DNA from: Prochlorococcus marinus str. MIT 9401
GTDB lineage: Bacteria; Cyanobacteriota; Cyanobacteriia; PCC-6307; Cyanobiaceae
Reading direction: 5' to 3'
Assembly (NCBI RefSeq): GCF_000760095.1
Contig: NZ_JNAR01000002.1
Span: forward strand, 46,520 to 110,519
Length of the DNA stretch: 64,000 nucleotides
Part shown: piece after piece, positions 18,153 to 27,198 of the stretch
Layout of the letters: every line of letters begins with the position of its first letter
How positions within the stretch are numbered: the stretch's first letter is position 1
Translations under genes and position numbers: made by a program
Notes under the pieces: model-generated
What the model saw: only the letters and a program-made list of their open reading frames with translations
The model's database searches: none
Told to the model about the DNA's origin: nothing

Positions 18153-20051
18153 TCAGGAGAATTTATTCCATTCAGGAACTAATTTTGAGAGGGACATCAA
18201 TACTTTAGATTTCTCGTTAATGTCAAGATTTTTTTTCATAAATTTTAATTCATTAATTAGTTCTTTAAATGGCCATGAATTTTCAACAGCTCTAAAAATT
18301 AACGGATGATTGGTTTTTTTTGCTTCAGCATTTATAAGTAGTTCTTCAAACAATTTTTCTCCTGGCCTTAAACCGGTTTCAATTATTTCGATATCTCCAT
18401 TTGGATTTGAATTGTTTTTGACTTTCAAACCACTAAGTTTAATCATTTGTTCTGCTAATAAAATTATTTTAACTGGCTCTCCCATATCAAGTAAAAAGAC
18501 ATCCCCACCTTGCGCCATAGATGATGAAATTAAGACTAATTGAGTTGCTTCAGAAATTGTCATAAAGTATCTCACTATATCTTTATGCGTAAGTGTAACT
18601 GGACCACCATTAAGAATTTGTTTCTTAAATAATGGGACAACCGAACCAGAAGATGCAAGTACATTTCCGAATCTCACCATAGAAAATAAAGTCATAGGGT
18701 AGTAACGATCATTCGAACTTTTCTTTTTTTCTTCTTCTGCATATCCTTGAATTATCAATTCAGAGAGTCTTTTAGATGCCCCCATTATATTTTCTGGTCT
18801 TACTGCTTTATCTGTTGATATTAATATGACTTGTTCAATATTTGTATTTACTGCTGCTTCACAAACCGTCTTGGTGGCAAAAACATTATTTTCTATACCA
18901 GTCATAGGATTATTCTCTACAATCGGTACATGTTTATAAGCAGCTGCATGAAAAATAATATTGACTTTATAAGTTTCAAAAGTTTCTTTCAATAATAAAT
19001 AATTTTTTGCAGATCCTAAAACTGGAACTATAGTAGTATCTTTCGGGACTTTATTTTTTAGTTCTTGATTAGTTTGATAAAGACTTGGTTCATTATTATC
19101 AATTATGATTAAGTATTTGGGATTAAGACTTATGATCTGATTACATAATTCAAAACCAATTGAGCCTCCCCCTCCAGTAACACATATAGATTTGTTTTGT
19201 ATATTTGGTTTTATAGTGCTGATGTCTATCTTTATTGAATCTCTTCCTAATAAATCTTCTATTGATATAGGTTCTAGTGAATCAATTTTTGCTTTTCCTG
19301 TCGTTAAATCATCTAATGATGGTATTTGCATTACTGAAATATTTTTATTTTTTGCAAGTTTTATAATTGATCGCCTTTTGGATTGACTCATACTGGGCTT
19401 GGCTAATAATATCTGCTCAATATTACTTATACCTTCAAGAAACTTTTCAGATTTTATTGGAATATCCCAAATTGTTCTTCCCCATAAAGCAGGGATGTCC
19501 TCAATAAAACATACTATTTTGTTTCTACCAGAAACTTTTAGTGCTGCGACGAGTTGGACTGCGGCAGATCCTGAACCATATATCGCTACTCTTTTACTAT
19601 TTTGTAAATTTGCATTATCAAAGTTTATTAATAAATCTCTTGCGGCAAATCTAAAAAGTGTTGATAGTAATGATAATGTAATCCAAATAAGTATCCAACT
19701 ACTTTTAGATGGTCTTGGAAGACCTAATATTTCACTAATAAATGCTATTAGAATCAATAATATGCCATTTCTGCTTGCTAAAGCATAAAAAGATTTTGCC
19801 CCTACATATCTTGTTAAACTCTGATATTGATTGCTGAATAGATAGAAAGGTAATCCTAGAAAAATCAAAGAGGGAATTAACCACTTACTAATATAAATAA
19901 GAGGGTATATGCTTTCATTTTGTAAAACGAAGAAAACAATTAAAACAGAAGAAATAATTAAGATGGCATCTAAAAAAATTAAAATGAAAAGTCTGCCTTT
20001 TTTTCCTATTTTTTTAGAGTGAAGTAATTTCCTTATTTTTTTCATGATCAA
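18153..20051 (-). CDS. Membrane-bound UDP-HexNAc 4,6-dehydratase, WbpM/PglF/CapD type
   Basis: This 632-residue protein has about four N-terminal membrane helices (residues 20 to 130) and a Rossmann-like middle domain with VAIYGSGSAAVQLV. A C-terminal SDR domain begins near residue 285 with CVTGGGGSIGFELC. HAAAYKHVPIVE and ISTDKAVRPENIMGASKR are diagnostic of the large 4,6-dehydratases, in which methionine replaces the usual catalytic tyrosine. It would make a UDP-4-keto-6-deoxy-HexNAc, the precursor of QuiNAc, FucNAc or bacillosamine-type sugars. The DegT aminotransferase at 12797 could act on the product. The start is ATG at 20051; Met3 is an alternative. A 219-bp gap with no visible feature lies upstream. 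Confidence 0.93.
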   Translation of the reverse strand: MIMKKIRKLLHSKKIGKKGRLFILIFLDAILIISSVLIVFFVLQNESIYPLIYISKWLIPSLIFLGLPFYLFSNQYQSLTRYVGAKSFYALASRNGILLILIAFISEILGLPRPSKSSWILIWITLSLLSTLFRFAARDLLINFDNANLQNSKRVAIYGSGSAAVQLVAALKVSGRNKIVCFIEDIPALWGRTIWDIPIKSEKFLEGISNIEQILLAKPSMSQSKRRSIIKLAKNKNISVMQIPSLDDLTTGKAKIDSLEPISIEDLLGRDSIKIDISTIKPNIQNKSICVTGGGGSIGFELCNQIISLNPKYLIIIDNNEPSLYQTNQELKNKVPKDTTIVPVLGSAKNYLLLKETFETYKVNIIFHAAAYKHVPIVENNPMTGIENNVFATKTVCEAAVNTNIEQVILISTDKAVRPENIMGASKRLSELIIQGYAEEEKKKSSNDRYYPMTLFSMVRFGNVLASSGSVVPLFKKQILNGGPVTLTHKDIVRYFMTISEATQLVLISSSMAQGGDVFLLDMGEPVKIILLAEQMIKLSGLKVKNNSNPNGDIEIIETGLRPGEKLFEELLINAEAKKTNHPLIFRAVENSWPFKELINELKFMKKNLDINEKSKVLMSLSKLVPEWNKFS

Positions 20052-20270
20052 AATTATTCAAAGATATGAGTTTACTTTAAAGTTTTTATATTTCTTTAGA
20101 AATAATTAACTTTATATTATTTTATTTTTATGATAACTCACTTAATGCTTTGGAGACAATTGTATCAATCTAAAAGTCCCATTTATTTTTAATGAAGAAA
20201 TTGATGTCTTCATAAATTCTAATTAAAAAAGTCTTTTTAAAATATCTATGATTAGATCCAAAAAAGAAAA

Positions 20271-21530
20271 TTATTTATTTTTTATTTTCATCAAAAATAA
20301 TTTTTTAAAAATTTTTTTAAAAACATATTTCAACCAATCATAAAGTAATTTTATAACAATAATTTTTGAGGGATATTCATTGATTTTTTGAAATTGTTGT
20401 TTAAATAAAAGAATCCATTTATTGACTATATATTCTTGCTTTGATGAGAAATAGTTGGCAATATTATAACTTAGGTCTTTCAAATTCTCTTTTTCAAGAG
20501 TATTCAAATTTAAAAAGAATTTTATTTTTTTAACTATTTCTTTATTGCTTTTGATTGTTAGAGGATAATTAAATCTCATTGCATCATAACAACCATAGTT
20601 TTGAGATCCTATAACTGGAATTGATAAACTCATCCACTCAAGAATAGATGCAGGAAATGCCTCGCCATAGCCTTCTGGATTCACTATTGCGATGTCACAT
20701 CTTGACATCAATTTATATCTTTTTTGATCTAACGTACCATGAAAAAAAACTGTACTATCTATTTCTTTCCCAATCATTTTTTCTATTAAATTCCCATATT
20801 CCAATGTTGTAGGAATTTTAGAATGATTTTCATCAAACCCGTATAAATTTGTACCCCCAATCACTTCTAATCTTGGTTGTAAATCTCTTGCGTAACACAA
20901 ATCTAAAATATCTCTCCAATATCTCGCTATTTGATGGAATCCTTTACTAGGTACTAAAGCTCCCATATAACCAAAAGTAATATTGTTCTTAAAATCATTT
21001 AATCTATTTTTTTTATTTTGATTGATTAATTTATCAAATATTGCACTTTTTCTAATCCTTCTCGCACAAAATAAATTTTCAATATGATTGTGGTTTCCTG
21101 CAATAAAATAATTTGATATAAACTGTGATTTGCCTACAGATACAATCTCTGCATTTAATTTTTTTGACTTATTTATTTTGTCATAATCAAATGGATGATG
21201 TATCCACGCTATTAATCTTTTTGTATTAAGTCTTATATTTTGTTTTAATAAAAAATCAAAAATATCACCAGAAATCAAAAAAATATCACAAAAATAGTTT
21301 TCTAATTGATTGAAATTAATAACTTCCATTCCATTAAAATTTTTTTCATCAAAGTTTTTAGTTATGAGTGAAACTTTAATATCGCTTTCTTCTAGTTGGT
21401 ATTTTTGGTGAAGCTCAAAGGCAAGCCTTATTGCTGAATAAGTTGTCCCTCCAAATCCAGGATTAACTTGTGCAGGCAGCAACATATTTTCCAAAATTTT
21501 TGACTGTTCAATATAAATTAATAATTTCAT
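20271..21530 (-). CDS. GT4-like glycosyltransferase
   Basis: This 419-residue protein has a GT-B fold pattern. The N-terminus contains NPGFGGTTYSAIRLAFEL (a glycine-rich acceptor loop), and the C-terminal half carries FGYMGALVPSKGFHQIAR, IAIVNPEGYGEAFPASILEW and SIPVIGSQNYGCYDA. The E(x7)E-like arrangement around EAFPASILEW is typical of GT4 donor sites. The last 25 residues are basic and hydrophobic (KYVFKKIFKKLF), which suggests peripheral membrane attachment. It is followed 13 bp upstream on the same strand by another glycosyltransferase gene, and the two are likely co-transcribed. The sugar and linkage are unknown. Confidence 0.8.
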   Translation of the reverse strand: MKLLIYIEQSKILENMLLPAQVNPGFGGTTYSAIRLAFELHQKYQLEESDIKVSLITKNFDEKNFNGMEVINFNQLENYFCDIFLISGDIFDFLLKQNIRLNTKRLIAWIHHPFDYDKINKSKKLNAEIVSVGKSQFISNYFIAGNHNHIENLFCARRIRKSAIFDKLINQNKKNRLNDFKNNITFGYMGALVPSKGFHQIARYWRDILDLCYARDLQPRLEVIGGTNLYGFDENHSKIPTTLEYGNLIEKMIGKEIDSTVFFHGTLDQKRYKLMSRCDIAIVNPEGYGEAFPASILEWMSLSIPVIGSQNYGCYDAMRFNYPLTIKSNKEIVKKIKFFLNLNTLEKENLKDLSYNIANYFSSKQEYIVNKWILLFKQQFQKINEYPSKIIVIKLLYDWLKYVFKKIFKKLFLMKIKNK

Positions 21531-21543
21531 GTCAAGATTAAAA

Positions 21544-22443
21544 TTAAATTTTTTTTTGTAATTTATTTACTTCGTTTATTAAAAATTCTACCCGTTTTTT
21601 TACTGTATGATTCTGATTTACTATGTAAGAGGCAGTATTAGCTATCCTTTGTATCTTTTTTGGATTCAAAATAAGTTTTAAAATCTCAAGTATTAAAGAT
21701 AATCTATTTTCATAAAAAATTATGCTTTCATTATGATTAAAAATATTTTCAAGTCTTTTTTCTTTTGGTAATTTATTAGTAATAACACAACATCCACAGG
21801 CACTTGCTTCAAATATTCTTCGTGTTATTTCAAACCATCTTGCATATTGAAAAACTATTTTAACGTTGTTATAAAAAAGCGTATTTTCTTCATCTCTCAA
21901 TCGTTTATTTTGAAAATTATTTCGAAAAAGTATTTTAAGCATAGAAGTATATTTTCTTTTGCCAGAAGAAGTTCCAATTAATATCTTTCTATCTTGATAA
22001 TTATTTTGGTAAAAAATTTTGCTATCAGCCCAATGCGTAAACCAATAACAATTAAATCCTTTATTTTTCCAATATAAAAATGATTCATAATCTGGAGATA
22101 GTGATATATCTGATAATGCCGCCCTGATGTAATTTAATGGTCGAGTTTGTGGTTCATCTCCAAGTTCGTTAATTATAAGAATCTTTGGAAATTGTTTTTT
22201 AAAATTTATTAATTCCTTGTCTAAGTAATCACTATATCCAGAATAAAAAATAAGTAAAACTGTTATTTTATTCTTTTTTATATATTCATTATTTGGTAAC
22301 TTAAACTCTAAGGGGTTATGGAACTCTTTTCTTTTTAAACTTATTCCTTGTGACTCTAATTCATTGGCAAATCCAACAGGTAAGCTCCATTTTTCGTTTT
22401 TATCATGATGATAAAGAAAACACCAAGAAGAATTATTTTTCAA
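21544..22443 (-). CDS. CgeB-like glycosyltransferase (GT-B C-terminal domain)
   Basis: This 299-residue protein ends in a recognisable GT-B donor half: YARWFEITRRIFEASACGCCVITNK is the core, followed by RLENIFNHNESIIFYEN. This matches the CgeB/Glyco_trans_1_2 group, where FE..ACG....T. binds the nucleotide. The N-terminal part (residues 1 to 130) contains KITVLLIFYSGYSDYLD and INELGDEPQTRPLN and is only weakly conserved. It lies just downstream of a divergent WecA/WbpL-like priming gene, separated from it by 75 bp. It probably acts on the same lipid-linked chain. The start MKNNSSWCFLYHHD is the only good one. Confidence 0.72.
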   Translation of the reverse strand: MKNNSSWCFLYHHDKNEKWSLPVGFANELESQGISLKRKEFHNPLEFKLPNNEYIKKNKITVLLIFYSGYSDYLDKELINFKKQFPKILIINELGDEPQTRPLNYIRAALSDISLSPDYESFLYWKNKGFNCYWFTHWADSKIFYQNNYQDRKILIGTSSGKRKYTSMLKILFRNNFQNKRLRDEENTLFYNNVKIVFQYARWFEITRRIFEASACGCCVITNKLPKEKRLENIFNHNESIIFYENRLSLILEILKLILNPKKIQRIANTASYIVNQNHTVKKRVEFLINEVNKLQKKI

Positions 22444-22518
22444 TTTTTTTTTTTTCTAATAATATCATCCAATATTTAGTTTAAGTGTTTTTAATTATTT
22501 CAACATTAAAATTTGAAA

Positions 22519-23427
22519 ATGTACTTTTTAATTCTATTTTTAATATCTCTATTGTTTTTGTTTCTTTTCATTCCTTTTTCTCATAGATACATACTTGATA
22601 TGCCGAATGAAAGAAGTTCCCACGTTAAATCAACACCAAGTGGTGGGGGAATAATATTTATATTAATAATTTTATTATTTTCAATAATTACTAAAGATTA
22701 TAAATGGCTTTTAACAATTCCATTAGCTTTAATAGGATTTTTTGATGATGCATTTAAATTATCATATAAATTTAAATTATTCTTTCAAATAGTATTCTCT
22801 ATCTTAATTTTTTATTTTAATAATAATTTATTCTTGAATAACGAATACCAATTTTTTATAATCCTTGGATTTTTATTTTTTGCTCTAACTATAGTCAACT
22901 ATATTAATTTTATGGATGGGATTGATGGTTTAATATGTGGTTCTTTTCTAGTCATAACAATAAAATTTTGTGTGACGAATCATTATCCTGCATATTTCTT
23001 AATACCCTGTTTAATATCATTACTTATCTTTAATTGGAGTCCAGCCAAATTATTTTTGGGCGATACTGGAAGTCTATTTCTTGGAGGAGCTTTTTTAATA
23101 ATGTTATTAAATCAGCCAAATATATCAGAAGCAATAAAGTTTTTATTTTTATTAACGCCTTTCATCCTCGATTGTACTTTCACAATTATTGGCCGCGCAT
23201 TTAATCATCAAAATATACTTTTGCCACATAAACTGCATTTATATCAAAGATTATATCAATCAGGTTTAAGTCACAGTAAAATCTCTCTCATATATATAGG
23301 TTCTGTCTCATTGCTATGTATTAATCCAATTTATAACAATATAATTCACCTTGCTTTTGTTTCTTTGATAATACTATTATTAGGTTTCTTTTTGAACGCC
23401 AAAGTTGCTAAGGAATTTAAAAAATAG
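22519..23427 (+). CDS. Polyprenyl-phosphate HexNAc-1-phosphate transferase (WbpL/WecA family)
   Basis: This is an integral membrane enzyme of about 302 residues with roughly ten helices. Its catalytic motifs are GFFDDAFKLSYKFKL near residue 75, VNYINFMDGIDGL near 132, and NWSPAKLFLGDTGSLFLGG near 175. The late HKLHLYQRLYQSG loop corresponds to the H-H-Y-Q segment of WbpL rather than to MraY. It transfers a HexNAc-1-phosphate (QuiNAc, FucNAc or GlcNAc in relatives) to undecaprenyl phosphate. This is the second priming enzyme in the locus. The start is ATG at 22519; TTG at 22513 is also in frame. Its last 82 bp overlap the convergent GT2 gene. Confidence 0.9.
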   Translation: MYFLILFLISLLFLFLFIPFSHRYILDMPNERSSHVKSTPSGGGIIFILIILLFSIITKDYKWLLTIPLALIGFFDDAFKLSYKFKLFFQIVFSILIFYFNNNLFLNNEYQFFIILGFLFFALTIVNYINFMDGIDGLICGSFLVITIKFCVTNHYPAYFLIPCLISLLIFNWSPAKLFLGDTGSLFLGGAFLIMLLNQPNISEAIKFLFLLTPFILDCTFTIIGRAFNHQNILLPHKLHLYQRLYQSGLSHSKISLIYIGSVSLLCINPIYNNIIHLAFVSLIILLLGFFLNAKVAKEFKK

Positions 23428-24218
23428 GTTCTTAAAATTCTATATAGATACGAAAAAATTGGTTTTGGAATAACTACTCTAAATAAAAAGTTTATAACTA
23501 TAGATAATATAAAATCAAATCTACTATATAAATTTTGTTGATAATTAAAACTTAAACATCTGTATATATCTTTGTAAACTAATAATCCTCTCCTTCTGGA
23601 ATTAAATCTTGGATCTATATCAATAGAGACTAAAATCTGATCAATTACCTTTATCTTTAAATTGTTTTTAATTATTTTGCCCATTAAAACCCAGTCTTCG
23701 GCTGTTCTTAAACTGGGGTATCCACCAATTTCTAAAAAAGATTTTTTCTTGATAGCTAATGTAACATTATTAAAAGGAGTTTTATAAGCTATTAATTTCT
23801 TTGCTATGGCAAGATTTGGACATGATTTTCTAACTAATTTAGTTGATCTTGGTCGAATCTCCTCAATATTTCCAAAACAAGCATCTCTATTCTTAAGTGC
23901 ATTTAATTGTTTTTTTATTCTTTTATTTGTATTTATATCTCCTGAATCTAGAAAAATTATATTTTCACTCGTTGAAAAAATTACACCACAGTTTCTTGCA
24001 TATCCTGGCCCAGAATTATTGAATTTGTAGACAACAATAAATTTAGATTGAAGAAAATGTATATTTGGCAAATATTCTGGAAAATTTTTAAATCCATCTA
24101 TTACTAAAATAATATTTTTTATAAATTTTTCTTCATCTATTAGAGAATCTAAGGATTTAATTAATTCTTTTTTCTCACTTTTTTCCCAAATTGGAATTAT
24201 GATATCGCAATATTGCAT
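23346..24218 (-). CDS. GT2 glycosyltransferase
   Basis: This 290-residue GT-A protein begins with YCDIIIPIWEKSEKKELI, followed by ILVIDGF and the characteristic NNSGPGYARNCGVIFST (the GP..ARN.G motif of GT2). IIFLDSGDIN is the metal-binding position and AEDWVLMGKI the catalytic-base region (ED). The C-terminal 60 residues are hydrophobic and basic. Residues 264 to 290 are encoded opposite the end of the WbpL-like gene. The gene is followed directly (zero gap) by another GT2 gene upstream on the same strand, the downstream end of a run of abutting minus-strand transferase genes reaching back to 28888. The acceptor is unknown. Confidence 0.85.
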   Translation of the reverse strand: MQYCDIIIPIWEKSEKKELIKSLDSLIDEEKFIKNIILVIDGFKNFPEYLPNIHFLQSKFIVVYKFNNSGPGYARNCGVIFSTSENIIFLDSGDINTNKRIKKQLNALKNRDACFGNIEEIRPRSTKLVRKSCPNLAIAKKLIAYKTPFNNVTLAIKKKSFLEIGGYPSLRTAEDWVLMGKIIKNNLKIKVIDQILVSIDIDPRFNSRRRGLLVYKDIYRCLSFNYQQNLYSRFDFILSIVINFLFRVVIPKPIFSYLYRILRTYFLNSLATLAFKKKPNNSIIKETKAR

Positions 24219-24944
24219 TTACCTTAAATAAGAAAAAATCTTGAGTATTTTATTTATTAAATTTATAAAAATCCCTTTCAGACCAAAATATCTAAAACAT
24301 ATGAGTAAATTTTCAAAATTTTTTCTGAAAATTGAATTCGAACTTATTCCTGATTCTGCTTCAAAAATTAAATTTATCTGATAGTTTATATTATTCTTAC
24401 ATTTTTCAAGGTTTATTTTATTAATCCTAATGTAATTCATGAAATATTCATAATCTGATGAGATTTTATATTTTGTAGAGTATCTTAGATAATTATTTTT
24501 GAATATTATTGCATTATGGCAATAGGGCATTCCAAGGTACTTATTTCTAAATAATTTTGTTTCTAAATTGTTGGATAATTTATAATTTATAAAAATTATA
24601 TTCTCATTTAAAAGATTTATTTTCTGATTATTTTCTGATTTTAATATATCTCCAGATCCTAAAACTAAATATGAATCATCTATTCTTATATTATCAAGTC
24701 CTTTATTAATTGCGTTATAAATTCCAGGTTTTTTTATTGAATAAGTCAATAAATCATATGTTTTTGTTTTGTTAAAACTTTTTAAATTTTCTATGATTTC
24801 TAATTTTGAACTATAATGAATCAATAAGTGAGTTACCTTAAAACCAACTTTGAGTTTTTTTAAAGATTCTATAGTTTCTTTTAATCTTTTAATATTATTA
24901 CCTTTAAAAGGAGTAATTATATATAAGTCTTTAATATAATTCAT
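24219..24944 (-). CDS. GT2 glycosyltransferase, WcaE-like
   Basis: This 241-residue GT-A protein starts LYIITPFKGNNIKRLKETIES, with a KPGIYNAINKGLDN segment near residue 72 and SYLVLGSGDIL as the acidic metal site. The G-I-Y-N-A-x-N-K-G pattern is typical of the small GT2 group that contains WcaE and PGL-type transferases, where GIYDAMNKGI is usual. KISSDYEYFMNYIR is the catalytic-base region. It overlaps the upstream GT4 gene by 4 bp (ATGA) and abuts the downstream GT2 gene, so translation is probably coupled. The donor is not predictable. Confidence 0.82.
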   Translation of the reverse strand: MNYIKDLYIITPFKGNNIKRLKETIESLKKLKVGFKVTHLLIHYSSKLEIIENLKSFNKTKTYDLLTYSIKKPGIYNAINKGLDNIRIDDSYLVLGSGDILKSENNQKINLLNENIIFINYKLSNNLETKLFRNKYLGMPYCHNAIIFKNNYLRYSTKYKISSDYEYFMNYIRINKINLEKCKNNINYQINLIFEAESGISSNSIFRKNFENLLICFRYFGLKGIFINLINKILKIFSYLR

Positions 24945-26182
24945 TGAATAGTTAAATTATATACTTTCTCATACAATTTAAAATATTCATGAGATACAAC
25001 TTCATAAGACCATTTTTCTAAAGCTCTTTTTCTCGCATTATCACTAAACTTCTTTATTAATTTTTTGTTTTCTATTAAAGAAATAATCTTCCTAGACATT
25101 TCTTCACAGTCATATTTTTTAATTAAAAATCCTGTGGATTCATTTAATACTATATCTTTTAATCCAGATGTATCAAAAGCTATTACAGGGGTTCCGCAAC
25201 TATGAGCTTCACTAGCGGTTTGTCCAAAGGATTCTAACCTAGAAGGAATTACCATTAGATCAGAAGCAGAATAAATTTTTGCTAAATGTCTTCGATCCTT
25301 TATTATTCCTAAGTTTCTTATGGGTATTTTATTTTTAAATTGAGAAGGAGCTAATTTGCTACCAAAGATTAAAACTTCGATTTCGTTAAAGTCTTGAGGT
25401 AATTTTTCAATTATTTTTTTAAATAAATCAAATCCTTTTCTTGGATCTTTTGAACCATCTAAAGCACCAAACAAAATAACTTTACTTTTTTTATTTATCC
25501 CTAATATGGATCTTGCTTGATTAGCCTCAAAAGGTTTGAAAATGTTTGTATCAAGAGGATTAGGTATAACTTCAATATGGTGTTTATTCATTAATTCTGA
25601 CTTTTTTACATTATTAGCCATCCATGTGCTTGGACAAACTATCGCCATATAATTGTTCCATGAATCTTTTTTTCTTCTTAAACACCAATTGTCTACAAGT
25701 TTCTGTAATTTATATTTTTGATTAATTTGATTTACTTTTTTTTTAAAAATAGGATAGTGAGCTGTTTTTTGATAAGGCCATGAGTCATGGAATGTCCATA
25801 TTATTGGTTTTTTGATCTTACCGATTGATTCAATTGATAGCATCTCATGCTGAACCCAGTGGAGATGTACTAAGTCAATATCATAATTGTTTATTTCTTT
25901 ATAAAGGTAATTTGGAAGAATCGATAGAGAATGAAAATTACTGTCTTTATATGCTAAAAAATTAATAATTTTTCTTTCTAAAAACATTTTAATTAAAACT
26001 ATTATTTTATTAATGTAACTGGGGCCATAAATTGATTGGTCATTTTTATCAAATAATCTATTAACACGCATTGAGCTTTTAATATTTAATTTTTTATTCT
26101 GAAAAATGCTCGAATGAATTCTTTTTGCAGCTATTCCTGCTCCGCTTTTGTCATGGGTATGAGATAAGTGAATTACTTTCAT
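24941..26182 (-). CDS. GT4 glycosyltransferase
   Basis: This 413-residue GT-B protein starts VIHLSHTHDKSGAGIAAKRI (a glycine-rich acceptor loop) and has VHLHWVQHEM and IWTFHDSWPYQKTAHYP, typical of colanic-acid-type GT4 enzymes. The donor half has ILFGALDGSKDPRKGFDLF, VIPSRLESFGQTASEAHSCG and TPVIAFDTSGLKDIV, a textbook E(x7)E donor site. It overlaps its upstream neighbour by one base and its downstream neighbour by 4 bp. It probably extends the same oligosaccharide as the adjacent GT2 enzymes. The specific sugar is unknown. Confidence 0.9.
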   Translation of the reverse strand: MKVIHLSHTHDKSGAGIAAKRIHSSIFQNKKLNIKSSMRVNRLFDKNDQSIYGPSYINKIIVLIKMFLERKIINFLAYKDSNFHSLSILPNYLYKEINNYDIDLVHLHWVQHEMLSIESIGKIKKPIIWTFHDSWPYQKTAHYPIFKKKVNQINQKYKLQKLVDNWCLRRKKDSWNNYMAIVCPSTWMANNVKKSELMNKHHIEVIPNPLDTNIFKPFEANQARSILGINKKSKVILFGALDGSKDPRKGFDLFKKIIEKLPQDFNEIEVLIFGSKLAPSQFKNKIPIRNLGIIKDRRHLAKIYSASDLMVIPSRLESFGQTASEAHSCGTPVIAFDTSGLKDIVLNESTGFLIKKYDCEEMSRKIISLIENKKLIKKFSDNARKRALEKWSYEVVSHEYFKLYEKVYNLTIQ

Positions 26183-27198
26183 TAAAAAAAATTATTAAAT
26201 TTATTAAATATAATTTTTAAAATAATTTTAATCTTAATTATTATTTTTTTAAAATTAATTTTTATCCATAATTTTGTAAAAAGTTCAGGACCAGAATAAC
26301 AAATTGCATCAGTATATTTATCTATTTCAATGCTGCGGTGAATATTTAAAGGATGTTTTAATGGAAAAACTTTGCTAGTGAATCTTTTGTAACTTTTTAA
26401 AGCTTCATTGGGATTTCCATATCTTGTATGAGTAGCTTCATCATCAAAACCAATATTATAAATAAGATTTTCTTTAGGGATAATACTCAACCCTGAATTA
26501 ATAAAACATGTATAACTCCACTGATAATCCCATGTATTTGGTTTTGAATGGTAATAAATATTATCAAGAGTTTTCATCCAGAAAACTTTTTCTCTTTCTG
26601 AATCAAATATTCTGTTAAGTACTCCTTTCGACTTATAAGCTGGCCAATCTAAAATATCTCTATCATATTTTGACCAACATCTTTTCCATGTGGCCCAACC
26701 CCAACAATGAGAATATTTACTAAAAAAATATGAATCTGGCTCAATAGGTTTTTCTCTATGTATATTATTTCCTGAAATGCTCCATATTCTTTTGTCATCC
26801 TCATATTTGTCTAATAATTCATCACAAAAATAGAAAAAATCTTGATGAGGCAAACAATCATCCTCAATAATAATGCCTTTCTCTACATTATTAAAAAACC
26901 ATGAAATTGCATTACTAACTCCTATTTTACATCCTTGGTTTATTTCAGAAAATAAAGTTTTTAGTTCACAATCCCAAGTTATATTTTCCAATATTTTTTT
27001 TCTAGTCAAATTTACTTGAAACTTTAAAAAATCGTCATTATTATTTGCTCCATCACAGGCAATATAAAAATATTGTGGTTTTACTTTTTTAATTGCATTA
27101 AGAATTTTTAACGTTTTATCTGGTCTTTTCCAAGCAATAAGCAAAATTGGAGTTTTAAATTTTTCTTTTTTCATAATATAAACCTTATTTATTTTCAA
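26182..27198 (-). CDS. GT-A glycosyltransferase, HlpA-like
   Basis: This 338-residue protein has the pattern PILLIAWKRPDKTLKIL at the N-terminus, then YIACDGANN, LFSEINQGCKIGVSNAI and GIIIEDDCLPHQDFF, where the EDD is the metal site. YSHCWGWATWKRCWSKYDRD is very characteristic of this group, often annotated as hemolytic protein HlpA-like or GT2. A basic hydrophobic tail (FKKIIIKIKIILKIIF) closes the protein. Met9 (MKKEKFKTP, start at 27174) may be the true start, since it fits the family better and would remove the 4-bp overlap with the next gene. The substrate is unknown. Confidence 0.83.
   Translation of the reverse strand: MKINKVYIMKKEKFKTPILLIAWKRPDKTLKILNAIKKVKPQYFYIACDGANNNDDFLKFQVNLTRKKILENITWDCELKTLFSEINQGCKIGVSNAISWFFNNVEKGIIIEDDCLPHQDFFYFCDELLDKYEDDKRIWSISGNNIHREKPIEPDSYFFSKYSHCWGWATWKRCWSKYDRDILDWPAYKSKGVLNRIFDSEREKVFWMKTLDNIYYHSKPNTWDYQWSYTCFINSGLSIIPKENLIYNIGFDDEATHTRYGNPNEALKSYKRFTSKVFPLKHPLNIHRSIEIDKYTDAICYSGPELFTKLWIKINFKKIIIKIKIILKIIFNKFNNFF

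Noticed and set aside
19399..19788. 129-residue plus-strand frame opposite the WbpM-like gene
   Set aside because: It is a shadow of a well-supported dehydratase gene with no motif of its own.
20052..20270. Possible small RNA or gene in the 219-bp gap
   Set aside because: The stretch is AT-rich with no stable hairpin, no T-run terminator and no coding frame of useful length.
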